DNA of 42,844 nucleotides from Nitrospirota bacterium (GCA_029261135.1 JAJDBX010000062.1:1-42844); one strand, 5' to 3'. Counted from the first letter of the stretch, positions 27,801 through 36,235 are shown. Numbers and translations are program-made. The notes: generated by a model from the letters alone, not told the origin.

Positions 27801-27972
27801 GCGCCATGCCGGGTGCTTTCACAATGACAAGCACTTGAGGGGATGAAACATCGGGAAAGGCGTCAATGGGCAGATTCGTAAAGGCCCAAGCCCCCAGGGC
27901 GGAAAGACCGACAGCCGATACCAGCACCATGAGCCGCTGCGTCAAAACAAAACGAATAAGATTGGCGATCAT
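24823..27972 (-). CDS. CzcA/CusA-family heavy-metal RND efflux pump
   Basis: A 1049-residue inner-membrane RND transporter of the heavy-metal efflux type. Two halves of six TM helices each and two large periplasmic loops are evident; the fourth-helix proton relay motif reads AIGVLVDPAVVVVEN with D402 and E409. The central segment GSDELRLDPMG resembles the DPMG found in CzcA-type pumps. It uses the proton gradient to expel metal through the adaptor and outer-membrane channel encoded upstream. The exact ion (Co, Ni, Zn or Cu/Ag) is not settled by these motifs; the HupE and His-rich neighbours favour Co/Ni/Zn over Cu/Ag, an inference only. It overlaps the adaptor gene by 4 bases. Confidence 0.93.
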   Translation of the reverse strand: MIANLIRFVLTQRLMVLVSAVGLSALGAWAFTNLPIDAFPDVSSPQVLVIVKAPGMAPLEVERRITRLIEVEVNGIPRQTVIRSLTKYALSSIKIDFEEGTDIYWARQQVSERLNQVWNSLPSGVEGGLAPITTPLGEAYMFMVEGEGYSNIELRGLLDWVIRPRLLSVDGVAEVNALGGEVRSYHVIPDPDALLAMGLNIGDLKKALENNNRNAGGDRVVRNNEVLLVRTVGQIESDEDIQNITVATRDGQPIHIKDLASVTIGALTRYGGVTKNGEGEFVEGLILNRMGANASKTVAGIKDAIREIEKSLPPGVQIVPFYDRTDLVNSAIGTVTEALSAALVLVVIVLIIFLGYMRGAITVAAILPLSILFTFITMYLGGVSANLMSLGGLAIAIGVLVDPAVVVVENIQTHLARRVKGVDPLHIIYRAVLEVAQPVVSGTLIIIVVFLPLLSLSGLEGKLFTPLALTITLALAISMLVALTVIPVLASFLMRGGPSKENRLIENLKRIHRPMVAFSLKNRKLAVGISILLLFGSVSLYPFIGKEFMPVLDEGMTVVIVEKLPSISLERSLEIDGDIQKALMTLPEVEGVAARMGSDELRLDPMGLYQTDNFLLTKPRSEWTVDGPAELEVKLREILDQFPGIVYAFTQPIDMRVSEMLTGVRAALAVKLYGEDLVLLEETAKQIEDIVEAIPGNVDLFRTPITGQRYLEVRMRSEVMSRFGINTEDINTLVSTAVGGSLVTEVMEGLRRTPVLLRYPENMRHSAETIGNILIDTPTGDKVPINILADIVDVDGPVQVIHEGVLRQVVIQTNLEGRDIVGFVDEIQAAIDDKITLPPGFFVEFGGQFENQQRAAKRLAIVLPIAVALIFLFLFTTFNSIRQAGLIILNIPFAMIGGIVALFISGLYLSVPASVGFIALFGMAIMNGIVMVSYFNQLREEGFPLHQAVLQGAERRLRPVLMTAITTGLGLIPLLLARGPGSELQKPLAIVVIGGLLTSTLLTLILLPTLYAWLEEKRTIKKMDTKVLMEKEDTHDEMFDADRGRIREA

Positions 27973-29171
27973 TTTAATTCACCTCCCCTGTTCAACCATT
28001 CGGCCTTGATTGCAAAGCTATTTTGGGTCACGACCTGCTCTCCACCGGAAAGTCCTTCTAAAATCTCCACCATGCGCCCGTCCGAAATACCCAGTTTTAC
28101 AGGCCGTACTTCAAAATTTTTTCCGATTTGAACAAAAAGGGCATTGCGATCTCCGATCACTTGTATCGCCTCCATGGAGACGGCGACAGGGGGTGAGACA
28201 TTTTCTTGCAGCAGATTCACCGAGACAAAAAGTCCGGGTCGCCATTTACCCTCCGGATTTTGAAGAAGTACGCGAACCATGCCCATTTGTGTCTTTTCGT
28301 CGAAGCGTGATCCAATATAAATTACTTCTCCCAGTCCTATCAGACGGGCATTTTTTGATGTGACTTTTGTCTTTTGACCTACCTTGAGCAAGTTCAAGTC
28401 TTTAGCCAGAACCTTGGCATCGACCCAGACCGCGCTCATATCGGCAAGTACGAAAAGTTTAGTCTGTTCATCCACGGCCTGGCCAAGCATGACATTTTTT
28501 TCTATTACAAGCCCATCCACTGCGGCGCGCACCTCGTAACGTGTCAGGGACTGACCGGAAACGATGAACCATTTTTTTCCGCCTTTCGGTGCCACCACAA
28601 GTTTAGAAAGTGCAGCTGCGTCTAGCCCCAGAGCGCGTAGCTTTTGCCCTGTCAAATGTTTGCCCAATTCTGCTTCTTGCAGGGCGCGGCCACTGGCGAG
28701 GTAATCTTCTTTTGCAGAAATCTTCTGTTTTGAAAGTGCTTCTTCTCTGGCAAAAGAAATCCGGGCGAATTCAAGCCGATTCACGGCCTCGATATAGTCA
28801 CTTTTGGCATTGGCCAGCTCGCGACTTTCGATGACTGCAATGACTTCATCTTTTTTGACGGCATCCCCTAAATCTTTGCGGACCTCCGTTACCACACCGG
28901 AAAGCCTGGGGACGACCTGTGCGGCCCTACCCGTATTCAGCTTGACCTGACCTTGAAATGTCATCGCCGTTTTGATTTGAACCGAGCCCGCAGTTTCGAG
29001 CGTGATTTGAGCATTTTTAATGACTTCGTCTGTGAGTGTGATCGCAAGAAGAGACGAAGCATTCGCGCTCGGCTCAGCGCTTTTGACTAGATTGGCGATC
29101 CCAAGTGTGAGAAGGAGCAGCGTTAATGGACCAAACAGCATCTTTAAAATCATCTCTGGAAAATTTTTCAT
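27969..29171 (-). CDS. RND periplasmic adaptor protein (CzcB/CusB type)
   Basis: A 400-residue membrane-fusion protein. It starts with a hydrophobic segment (residues 8-30, signal or anchor), then barrel-sandwich halves (VVPRLSGVVTEVRKDLGDAVKKDEVIAVIES) around a helical hairpin (about 120-190), and the C-terminal barrel with PVAVSMEAIQVIGDRNALFV. It bridges the CzcA-like pump and the TolC-like channel in the periplasm. Both flanks overlap by 4 bases with neighbouring genes. I see no N-terminal His/Met metal-binding cluster. Confidence 0.9.
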   Translation of the reverse strand: MKNFPEMILKMLFGPLTLLLLTLGIANLVKSAEPSANASSLLAITLTDEVIKNAQITLETAGSVQIKTAMTFQGQVKLNTGRAAQVVPRLSGVVTEVRKDLGDAVKKDEVIAVIESRELANAKSDYIEAVNRLEFARISFAREEALSKQKISAKEDYLASGRALQEAELGKHLTGQKLRALGLDAAALSKLVVAPKGGKKWFIVSGQSLTRYEVRAAVDGLVIEKNVMLGQAVDEQTKLFVLADMSAVWVDAKVLAKDLNLLKVGQKTKVTSKNARLIGLGEVIYIGSRFDEKTQMGMVRVLLQNPEGKWRPGLFVSVNLLQENVSPPVAVSMEAIQVIGDRNALFVQIGKNFEVRPVKLGISDGRMVEILEGLSGGEQVVTQNSFAIKAEWLNRGGELK

Positions 29172-30571
29172 TGAGTACTCTCCTTCTTTTCATCCGTGAT
29201 CTTTTTGTCAGCATTTGTCGGCTCAGGCGAAATCGATTCCCCAATGATGCGTTCCAAATCGGCAAGGGACAGATGATAATTTGTTAGCGCCTCCAAGTAT
29301 TGTCCTTTTGCCTCAGAAATCGTGCGCTGCGCATCTAGAACATCAATCAAGCTGAATTTCCCTAATCGATAACCTGTGCTCACCGCTTCAAAAGTCTCTT
29401 GCGCGCCGGGCAGCACGTTTTGATTGAGCGCAGCAAGCTCGGCGGAAGCCGTCGTCAGCGCGTTGTAGGCATCTGTTAGCGCAGTATTAACTCTGACTTC
29501 TGCCGCACGTTGTGCTTCTTTCGCTTCTTCAAATTCATGACGTGCTTCCAGCACTGCCCCTTGATTTCGATTTATCAAAGGCAGCGGGAAAGAGAGACCC
29601 AGGACAAACGCATGATCATCCGGTCCGCTTAAACTCCGGAGTCCACCACTGATTGTGAGATCTGGAATGGCTTGACTCTTTTCGACTGCGATGACCGCTT
29701 GACGATTTGAAACCTCGACGGCCCAGCGGGCCAATTCCGGGTTTTGTGCTAAGCGTTGTAGCAATTTTTCTTGTGATGGAATTTTAGAGATGGACGCGAG
29801 ACTGCCCACAACCCGCTCAAAACGAGGATCGCGACTTCCCCATGTTGCGGCCAGATGGTTACGGGCAACAGTCAAGGCCCGTTTGGCGCGCTCAAATTTA
29901 ATTTCGATGGAGGCCAAGGCGACCTTGACTTTGGTTTCTTCAACCGGGGAGGCTTTGCCCGCTTTCACCCTGGCCGAAACGGTTTCGACAACTTGAGTTC
30001 CGATGCCTAAAACATCTTCAATTAAGTGCAGGGCTTCTTGCGCGCTTAAAACAGCAGTAAAGGCCTTGGAAACCTGTGTGAGCACTTCCATCCGCTTGAT
30101 TTCATAATCCCAGCCGCTCAGATCGTGTTGAGCTATCGCGGCTCGGGTTCTTGTCTTTCGTTTTGCGCCAAGCTCAAGCACCTGGCTCAAAGATATGGTT
30201 GTTTCCGCTTGGTCTGTACCACTAAAGGCACCTGCTCCTGCGACATTTTCGATGTCGATTCCGATTTCCGGATTAGGTCTTAAGCGGGCTTGCAGCGTGG
30301 CGGCCTCACGGGCACGTATCGCCCATGAAAAAGCTTTCAGTTCTGGATTATTAAGAAGTGCTAAAGCGACCGCCTTTTTTAAGGTCATCTCTCCTATGGC
30401 TTCTTCCGAGATTTCTTTTACTGAGGGAGGTGCTTCCGACATCGTTTCTGGTGGGGAAGGTGAACGGAAGGTCGGGATATTATGAAGCTCAATATTTTCA
30501 TTCTGACTGGCGCACCCGAAAAGTCCTGTTACCAGAACAATACTGATAACAATTAGGGGATTAAAACGCAT
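29168..30571 (-). CDS. TolC-family outer-membrane channel (CzcC type)
   Basis: A 467-residue outer-membrane efflux protein. The start at 30571 has GGAGG six bases upstream; it then opens with a lipoprotein-type signal (LVTGLFGCAS, lipobox Cys at about residue 20). Two repeated helical TolC halves follow, with the characteristic GxxGxNPEL and LKAFSWAIRAREA and, later, the LDAQRTISEAKGQYLEAL segment. It forms the outer channel of the tripartite pump. It is the first pump gene on the transcript and overlaps the adaptor by 4 bases. Confidence 0.9.
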   Translation of the reverse strand: MRFNPLIVISIVLVTGLFGCASQNENIELHNIPTFRSPSPPETMSEAPPSVKEISEEAIGEMTLKKAVALALLNNPELKAFSWAIRAREAATLQARLRPNPEIGIDIENVAGAGAFSGTDQAETTISLSQVLELGAKRKTRTRAAIAQHDLSGWDYEIKRMEVLTQVSKAFTAVLSAQEALHLIEDVLGIGTQVVETVSARVKAGKASPVEETKVKVALASIEIKFERAKRALTVARNHLAATWGSRDPRFERVVGSLASISKIPSQEKLLQRLAQNPELARWAVEVSNRQAVIAVEKSQAIPDLTISGGLRSLSGPDDHAFVLGLSFPLPLINRNQGAVLEARHEFEEAKEAQRAAEVRVNTALTDAYNALTTASAELAALNQNVLPGAQETFEAVSTGYRLGKFSLIDVLDAQRTISEAKGQYLEALTNYHLSLADLERIIGESISPEPTNADKKITDEKKESTQ

Positions 30572-30663
30572 ACAATTCCTCCGTAACATTACGAAAAAAA
30601 CACCCCTTTTAATAAAAAAAGGAGGAATTTCCTAACGATTAAATATACTTAGGCCTTGGAAAC

Positions 30664-31125
30664 TTATGCGAAATATGGAGGAGCGCGCAGTGAAGGCGGT
30701 GAAAATCTGGGTGTTTGTGGAGGAGGGGGATGTTGTCCCTCCGGGACCCCTCTTTGAAAATTGGGAAAGATGGAGAGATCAAAAGAAACCTGATCTAAAG
30801 CAAGTGGTTTTCTTTTAAAGACTGAAGAAAGCTGGAAAGATTGACCGATATGAAGTGAATGAAGGTCAATCTGGGAAAGCGTATGGGCTGAGGAATTGAC
30901 TGAAAAATCAACATCTCCGGCATGTGCCGAATGATCATCGTGGAGATCATCTCCATGCGCCGCATCAGGGAAGAAATCGGCATGAAGCGCCGATTGGTGC
31001 TGGTGACCCGAAGCTTCACCAAGCCTGTGTTCATATGCAGGGTGAAGGTGCAACATCGGCAGAAGAAGCATCGGAAAGAGCAGTGCAAAAATGCCAATAG
31101 GTTTTAAAGAAAGATAATGTTTCAA
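30664..31125 (-). CDS. His-rich small exported protein heading the metal operon
   Basis: A 153-residue protein with a signal-like hydrophobic start (about residues 8-30). The mature part is rich in His and Asp (SGHQHQSALHADFF, DDLHDDHSAHAGD), likely to bind metal in the periplasm. The tail is Pro-rich and ends PPSLRAPPYFA, a pattern shared by small unknowns in front of RND metal genes. The start is a TTG at 31123-31125, with no better ATG before the signal. It lies 92 bases upstream of the TolC-like gene on the same strand, as a first gene of the operon. Role as a metal chaperone or sponge is inferred. Confidence 0.6.
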   Translation of the reverse strand: MKHYLSLKPIGIFALLFPMLLLPMLHLHPAYEHRLGEASGHQHQSALHADFFPDAAHGDDLHDDHSAHAGDVDFSVNSSAHTLSQIDLHSLHIGQSFQLSSVFKRKPLALDQVSFDLSIFPNFQRGVPEGQHPPPPQTPRFSPPSLRAPPYFA

Positions 31126-31202
31126 AATCAGGTCTCTATGGACATACTATCTTTTTCAAAGAAATCCTATCACACAGCTTCAAAAAAAGAAACAAATGAG
31201 GA

Positions 31203-31217
31203 ATGAGAATTTCTCAT
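31203..31217. promoter_or_regulatory. 7-1-7 inverted repeat, candidate metalloregulator site
   Basis: ATGAGAA-T-TTCTCAT is a perfect 7-1-7 palindrome 78 bases before the start of the His-rich gene, in the only gap that can hold the metal operon's promoter. Fur-family regulators (Fur, Zur, Nur, PerR) bind palindromes of this size. It could alternatively be a weak terminator of ychF, since a T-rich stretch follows on the minus strand. Confidence 0.4.
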
Positions 31218-31246
31218 CATTAAAACACTTGAACAAGCACCCCTAT

Positions 31247-32341
31247 TTACACATTAAAGCGAAAATAGACACAATCGCCATCCTGTACAAGATAGTTCTT
31301 TCCTTCTAATCGCAGCAGGCCTTTATCTTTGATGGCTTTGTCGCTTCCCTGTTCGACAAGATCTTGATAGGAAAAGATTTCTGCACGGATGAACCCACGG
31401 GCAATGTCTGAATGGATTTCTCCAGCGGCTTCGACGGCGGAGGTATTTTCGTGAATGGTCCAGCCTTTGACTTCATCCTCGCCTACGGTGAAAAAGGTAA
31501 TGAGCCCCAGCAGTTTGTAGGAGGCCTGGATGAGGCGAGCCAGGCCTGTTTCTTTCATCCCCAATTCTTCCAAAAATTCCCTGCCTTCTTCAGGCGGCAA
31601 GGCAGCAATTTCAGATTCAATTTTTCCACTGATCATGAGGCACTCTGCCCCTTCATTTTTTGCAAGCCGCATCAGGGTATTGGAGTAGGCATTGCCTGTT
31701 TCGATGTCATCTTCCGGGACGTTTCCGACATAAAGGATGGGTTTTTGGGTGAGCAGTGAGAGTTCTTTCATGATGGATCGTTCGTCATCGGCGATTAAAA
31801 GTGTACGTGCGCAGGTGCCATTGGACAGGGTTTCTTGAAGGCGGTTCAGAAGGTCTTGTTCTCGTTTAGCCGCTTTGTCACCCGATCGGGCTTTTTTCCC
31901 TGATTTCAAAAGTCGTTTTTCGACGGTTTCAAGATCTTTTAAAATAAGTTCCGTGGTGATGAGTTCCACATCGTTTTGCGGATCGACTTTTCCATTGACG
32001 TGGATGATCTCCGGGTCATCAAAACAACGGACAATATGAACGAGGGCATCGACTTCTCGAATATGACCTAGGAATTGGTTGCCAAGACCCTCGCCTTTGC
32101 TTGCCCCTGCAACGAGTCCTGCGATATCGACAAAAGCCATATGACTCGGTGCTGTTTTTTTTGGGCAATATATTTCGCAAAGACGATCGAAACGCGCATC
32201 GGGGACATTGACAATGCCGGTATTCGGATCGACGGTACAGAAGGGATAGTTTGCCGTTTCGGCTTCGGCCCGAGTGAGGGCATTAAAGATGGTTGATTTT
32301 CCGACATTGGGTAGCCCGATGATGCCGCACTTTGTTGCCAT
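31247..32341 (-). CDS. ychF: YchF/OLA1 GTPase-family ATPase
   Basis: A 364-residue P-loop protein of the Obg superfamily. Walker A is GLPNVGKS (residues 9-16); G3 is DIAGLVAGA; the NxxD-type G4 is replaced by NVPE (VGNVPEDD), which in this family changes preference from GTP to ATP. A coiled-coil insert and a C-terminal TGS domain (about 280-364, ending VYFRFNV) complete it. YchF binds ribosomes and is linked to oxidative-stress responses. It starts 11 bases after pth, the common neighbour of ychF in many bacteria. Confidence 0.95.
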   Translation of the reverse strand: MATKCGIIGLPNVGKSTIFNALTRAEAETANYPFCTVDPNTGIVNVPDARFDRLCEIYCPKKTAPSHMAFVDIAGLVAGASKGEGLGNQFLGHIREVDALVHIVRCFDDPEIIHVNGKVDPQNDVELITTELILKDLETVEKRLLKSGKKARSGDKAAKREQDLLNRLQETLSNGTCARTLLIADDERSIMKELSLLTQKPILYVGNVPEDDIETGNAYSNTLMRLAKNEGAECLMISGKIESEIAALPPEEGREFLEELGMKETGLARLIQASYKLLGLITFFTVGEDEVKGWTIHENTSAVEAAGEIHSDIARGFIRAEIFSYQDLVEQGSDKAIKDKGLLRLEGKNYLVQDGDCVYFRFNV

Positions 32342-32352
32342 GCTAACCTCTT

Positions 32353-32925
32353 TTATGATTCGTTAAAGCGATTCATGGCTTCAACGATTTTGTCATCTAA
32401 TAGAAAGGGAAGTGCCTTGACTGCATCATCCACAGCGCTAAGGACTTTATCTTTATTCTCTTTACGAAAAGGAGAAAGGACGTAGTCGGCTGCATCCCTT
32501 CGTGGATTCTCTCCAATGCCGATCTTCAAACGAACAAACTGATTGGATCCGACCGAACTAATCACGGAAGAAACCCCGCGATGTCCGCCCGCTCCCCCTT
32601 GTTTTTTGATGCGTAGCCGGCCAATATCCAGGTCAAGATCGTCATAAATAAGGAGGAGATCTGAGAGAGAGATTTTATAATAATGGAGCAGGGTTTGAAC
32701 AGAGCGACCCGAGAGATTCATATAGGTCTGTGGTTTTGCCAATAAAAACTTGATATTCCCTGATGGGGCGTCTAAAACTCCCCGACTGGTTTGTGCTTCT
32801 CCTCTTTTCCCGGAAAATGAAAGTTGGTGCTTATTGGCGAAAGCATCAAGCACCCAAAACCCAAGATTGTGTTTTGTCGCCTCATATTCTGAGCCAGGGT
32901 TGCCGAGTCCCACCACAAGTTTCAA
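32353..32925 (-). CDS. pth: Peptidyl-tRNA hydrolase
   Basis: A 190-residue Pth. The N-terminus has VGLGNPGSEYEATKHNLGFW with the catalytic H19, and later the conserved PQTYMNLSG and YDDLDLDIGR motifs. The enzyme frees tRNA from peptidyl-tRNA dropped during translation. Length and motifs are standard. It sits between rplY and ychF, the typical order. Confidence 0.96.
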   Translation of the reverse strand: MKLVVGLGNPGSEYEATKHNLGFWVLDAFANKHQLSFSGKRGEAQTSRGVLDAPSGNIKFLLAKPQTYMNLSGRSVQTLLHYYKISLSDLLLIYDDLDLDIGRLRIKKQGGAGGHRGVSSVISSVGSNQFVRLKIGIGENPRRDAADYVLSPFRKENKDKVLSAVDDAVKALPFLLDDKIVEAMNRFNES

Positions 32926-32982
32926 GGCTTTTCTCCAGGAAAGGGGCTTTGTCTTGGTTCCTTGCGTGACTTTTTGGGCGAA

Positions 32983-33654
32983 TTAATCTCCCGTTTTCTC
33001 CTCCTTTGCGGCTTCTTCTGCGCCTTCTTCTGGTGTTTCTTCTGCCGCTTCAGGCCCTGAGCTTAAGAGGGATTCGAGCTTTTCTTCGGACATAGACGTC
33101 GTGACGGAAACAATTGCCTGGGTGGGTTGTCCGATTACTTCGATGCCTTTTTCAAGAGATAAATCTCCGATATGAATGGTATCCCCAACGGCAAGACCCG
33201 ATGCGTCGATTTGGATATGATCTGGAATTTTTGTCGGAAGACACCGGACTTCAATTTCACGCAAATGATGCCGAAGCACCCCGTTTTCACTCTTTACGCC
33301 GATCGGTTTATCCCCAATAAGCTCGACGAGCACTTTGACCTCAATCATCTCTTTCATTGAAATTTCAAAAAGATCTGCATGTAGAATTTCACCATTGATG
33401 GGGTCTTTTTGATAGTCGCGTAAGATGGCAACATGTTGTTCCTTCTTTTTTCCAGAGATGTTCAGGGTGATGAGTGTGTTTTCTCCGGCGGCTGAATGTA
33501 GAATGGCCGTAACCTCTCTGGGATCTAAGACCAGAGAAACAGCCTTCCCTTTGCTGTAAAGGACAGCTGGAATCTTCCCGTCCCGTCGAAGTTGTCGCGC
33601 GACGCCTTTCCCCCCTATTTCTCGGTATTCACCCTGAATTTCTATTTTTTGCAT
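32983..33654 (-). CDS. rplY: 50S ribosomal protein L25/general stress protein CTC
   Basis: A 223-residue CTC-type L25. Residues 1-95 form the 5S rRNA-binding L25 domain (RQLRRDGKIPAVLY, HADLFEI). The C-terminal TL5 domain (about 100-185) ends in an acidic, Ala/Glu-rich tail (EEGAEEAAKEEK). The gene lies between prs and pth. The E. coli L25 (94 residues) lacks the C-terminal part. Confidence 0.95.
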   Translation of the reverse strand: MQKIEIQGEYREIGGKGVARQLRRDGKIPAVLYSKGKAVSLVLDPREVTAILHSAAGENTLITLNISGKKKEQHVAILRDYQKDPINGEILHADLFEISMKEMIEVKVLVELIGDKPIGVKSENGVLRHHLREIEVRCLPTKIPDHIQIDASGLAVGDTIHIGDLSLEKGIEVIGQPTQAIVSVTTSMSEEKLESLLSSGPEAAEETPEEGAEEAAKEEKTGD

Positions 33655-33694
33655 GAGATGTCTCCTCGTAGAATGTAAATTTTTCTATTGGCTC

Positions 33695-34633
33695 TTAATC
33701 AAAGAGTGAACTAACAGATGATTCTTCGTTTATCCTTTTGATCGCTTCTCCCAATAGAGAGGCCACGGACAGAACCGTAATTTTTTTGCATGCCGCCTCT
33801 TTCCCGTTCAAAGGAACGGTGTTGGTGACGACAATTTCATCAATGGGTGCATCATTCAAACGGTCAATTGCAGGGCCTGAAAGGACCGGATGTGTGCAAC
33901 AGGCTAAAATGCGATTGGCCCCTTTCGCCTTAATTGCGGCAGCGGCCTGTGCAATAGTGCCGGCGGTATCGATCATGTCGTCTAGGATTAAAATGTCACG
34001 ATTTTCAACCTCACCAATAATGTTCATGATTTTTGTCCGGTTGGGCCCTTCCCGGCGTTTGTCGATGATGGCAAGTCCGACATTCATTTTTTTTGCAAAG
34101 GCCCTAGCGCGCTCGACACCTCCCGCATCGGGAGAGACAATGACCAAATCATCAAATTTCTTCTTCTTAAAGTAGGGAAGTAAAACCGGACTGGCGTATA
34201 GGTGATCGACCGGAATATTAAAAAACCCTTGAATTTGCCCGGTATGTAGATCAATGGTGAGCACACGATGGGCACCGACTGTGCCGATCAAATCCGCAAC
34301 GAGTTTTGCCGTAATGGGCACGCGGGGCTGATCTTTTCGATCTTGACGGGCATAACCAAAATAAGGAATGACTGCGGTGATTTCTCTTGCAGAGGCGCGT
34401 TTTAGGGCATCAATCAGAATCAAGAGCTCCATAATATGCGTGTTAACCGGTGTGGAAGCGGATTGGATGACGAAAACATCATTGCCCCGAACATTTTCTT
34501 CGATTTTAACGTAGATTTCCCCGTCACTGAAGGTTGAAACGGTAGATTCTCCGAGCGAGAGCCCGAGGGAGTCGCATATTTCTTTTGCGAGACTCGGATT
34601 TGAATTGCCTGAAAAAAGTTTGAGTTTTTTCAA
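33695..34633 (-). CDS. prs: Ribose-phosphate pyrophosphokinase
   Basis: A 312-residue PRPP synthase, which makes PRPP from ribose 5-phosphate and ATP for nucleotide, His and Trp synthesis. The N-terminal LKLFSGNSNPSLA, the YARQDRKDQPRVPITAKL segment and the PRPP-binding loop (ILDDMIDTAGT) are all present. I chose a TTG start at 34633, giving MKKLKLFSGN and the usual length; AAGGGA lies about 9 bases upstream. A longer form from a TTG at 34681 adds 16 residues with no homology. It sits in the order rplI-prs-rplY-pth-ychF on one strand. Confidence 0.92.
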   Translation of the reverse strand: MKKLKLFSGNSNPSLAKEICDSLGLSLGESTVSTFSDGEIYVKIEENVRGNDVFVIQSASTPVNTHIMELLILIDALKRASAREITAVIPYFGYARQDRKDQPRVPITAKLVADLIGTVGAHRVLTIDLHTGQIQGFFNIPVDHLYASPVLLPYFKKKKFDDLVIVSPDAGGVERARAFAKKMNVGLAIIDKRREGPNRTKIMNIIGEVENRDILILDDMIDTAGTIAQAAAAIKAKGANRILACCTHPVLSGPAIDRLNDAPIDEIVVTNTVPLNGKEAACKKITVLSVASLLGEAIKRINEESSVSSLFD

Positions 34634-34776
34634 GAACGGAATCCCTTGTCTTGAGGGTATTTCCGAAACGTGAAACAACAAGTAAAAGTGGATAGAAGAA
34701 ATTGCCTCATGATATTGCTCAGCTCTGGGTCTTGATGAAATCGTTGATCGTTGAAGTGGGTCGGGGAGATTACCCT

Positions 34777-35229
34777 CTATTCTTCTGTTTGTGGGACAAC
34801 TTCTACTGTGAGCGATGCGGTGACATCGTGATGAATCTTAACGGGAATTTGGAATGTCCCAGCCTCTTTGATCGGTTTATCCAGTTGGATTTTGCGTTTA
34901 TCCACTTCTGTCCCGGCTTTTTTCATTGCATCCGCAATATCTTTCGACGAAACGGATCCAAAAAGCTTGCCTTCTTCGCCTACTTTTGCCGAGATTGAGA
35001 TGGAAAGGGCTGAAATCGATTGAGCGATTGTTTCGGCAGTATGCTTTTCTTTTTTAATCTTCGCTGAAATTACACGTTTTTCGTGTTCGAGCAGTTTGAC
35101 ATTTCGTGTCGTCGCCAATGCAGCAAACGCTTTTGGAAGAAGGAAATTTCGGGCATAACCCGGTTTTACATCAACAAGGTCACCCATTAGACCTAACTGC
35201 GCTACATCTGTTTTCAGGATTACTTTCAT
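34777..35229 (-). CDS. rplI: 50S ribosomal protein L9
   Basis: A 150-residue L9. The N-terminal domain has MKVILKTDVAQLG and the GYARNFLLP signature; a long central helix and a C-terminal rRNA-binding domain (GKLFGSVSSKDIADA) follow. The start at 35229 gives the standard N-terminus; an in-frame ATG at 35253 adds 8 extra residues. L9 helps keep reading frame on the ribosome. Its usual partners rpsF and rpsR are absent here; an unrecognised JAMM-motif protein precedes it. Confidence 0.95.
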   Translation of the reverse strand: MKVILKTDVAQLGLMGDLVDVKPGYARNFLLPKAFAALATTRNVKLLEHEKRVISAKIKKEKHTAETIAQSISALSISISAKVGEEGKLFGSVSSKDIADAMKKAGTEVDKRKIQLDKPIKEAGTFQIPVKIHHDVTASLTVEVVPQTEE

Positions 35230-35281
35230 CCAGTCATTGCCCCCTTTTGCCATGGTTCACTGTAAAGTACAGCTAAGCATT

Positions 35282-36235
35282 TTATTGGAATACTAGCGGA
35301 TTGTCAATATTTATGTCGACTTTAGACAATTCTTGTTTATGGACATCATAGAATGTCCAGCCTGAATCAGAAAAGGTCAATACAATTTGCCTATTTCGCT
35401 GGCTTTGTTGGATATCCGTCGCGGAAGGCGGTTCGTTGATGCCATTGTGGAAATGGAAAATGCCAATAAATCGCTCCTCAAAAGGAATCTTTCCGAGTGC
35501 TTCTTTGAATTGATAGGGAGAAAGAATATAACGAGACTCAGAAAGGGCCTCATACATCTCAATAAAGTTTTTGATGGCGATTTCTCGTGTGCTATCCGTA
35601 ATGCGGGTGCTTTGAACGAGTCCACTCGTACTTTCAACCCAATTGGCTTGAATCCCGACGCCATTGAGCAGTTCTTCGCTGTCTTTCGATTGAATTTGAT
35701 TAATGAAGTCTGATGGTGAATCGCGATTATTACGAAGTTGTTGTAAATAGCGCTCATTCAGTGAGGAGACCTCGTAGAGATGCAGCAGGGGTTGGCCTTC
35801 TTGATATGAAAGGGAGAGTAGACCGCCAATTTCACTGTCATGGTGGGCTCTTGAGGCGACGAGTTTATCGTAAAGCTTTTGTTGTGTTTCAGGGTTGTTG
35901 AGTGCTGATTTGATATCTTCGTGCGCGACTTGAAAAAGCTCCGCTTTGTACAAACCTTGCACGCTGAGTTCGTAAAAATGACCTAAAAGTGTAAAAGGAA
36001 ACTCGTGAGTCAGGATCTGATACGCGATGGGAACCCCTTGAAAAAAGGCACGATTGCCTTTGGTGAGACGGTCTAAGGGAGAATCAGTTGGATAAATAAC
36101 TTGTGTCGCGAGCTGGAGATAACAAACGATAAGGGGCAAGAGCCAATAATTGTTCAAGAATCTCCGAATACGGTTAAAGCCGGTGATGCTGCGGCGATTG
36201 ACCTCCGGATAAAATGTAATGGCGTCCTCATTCAT
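35282..36235 (-). CDS. Membrane-anchored protein with JAMM metalloprotease motif
   Basis: A 317-residue protein I cannot place in a named family. Residues 30-47 are a single hydrophobic segment; the rest is soluble. Two blocks match the JAMM (MPN+) zinc site: SEIGGLL with E135, and H261-F-H263 followed by exactly seven residues and S271-A-T-D274. The classical motif is E...HxHx7SxxD, with the HxH and D binding zinc and the E activating water. Here E and HxH are about 126 residues apart, more than the ~45-50 of compact JAMM domains, so a helical insert (about 160-245) would lie between them. It could cut peptides or isopeptide bonds near the membrane. Ribosome site GAGGAAAT precedes the ATG. 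It leads the rplI-prs-rplY-pth-ychF run. Confidence 0.6.
   Translation of the reverse strand: MNEDAITFYPEVNRRSITGFNRIRRFLNNYWLLPLIVCYLQLATQVIYPTDSPLDRLTKGNRAFFQGVPIAYQILTHEFPFTLLGHFYELSVQGLYKAELFQVAHEDIKSALNNPETQQKLYDKLVASRAHHDSEIGGLLSLSYQEGQPLLHLYEVSSLNERYLQQLRNNRDSPSDFINQIQSKDSEELLNGVGIQANWVESTSGLVQSTRITDSTREIAIKNFIEMYEALSESRYILSPYQFKEALGKIPFEERFIGIFHFHNGINEPPSATDIQQSQRNRQIVLTFSDSGWTFYDVHKQELSKVDINIDNPLVFQ

Noticed and set aside
34668-34677. Half of a parS site (ACGTGAAACA)
   Set aside because: Only the right half matches the palindrome; the left half does not, and the bases lie just before the prs start.
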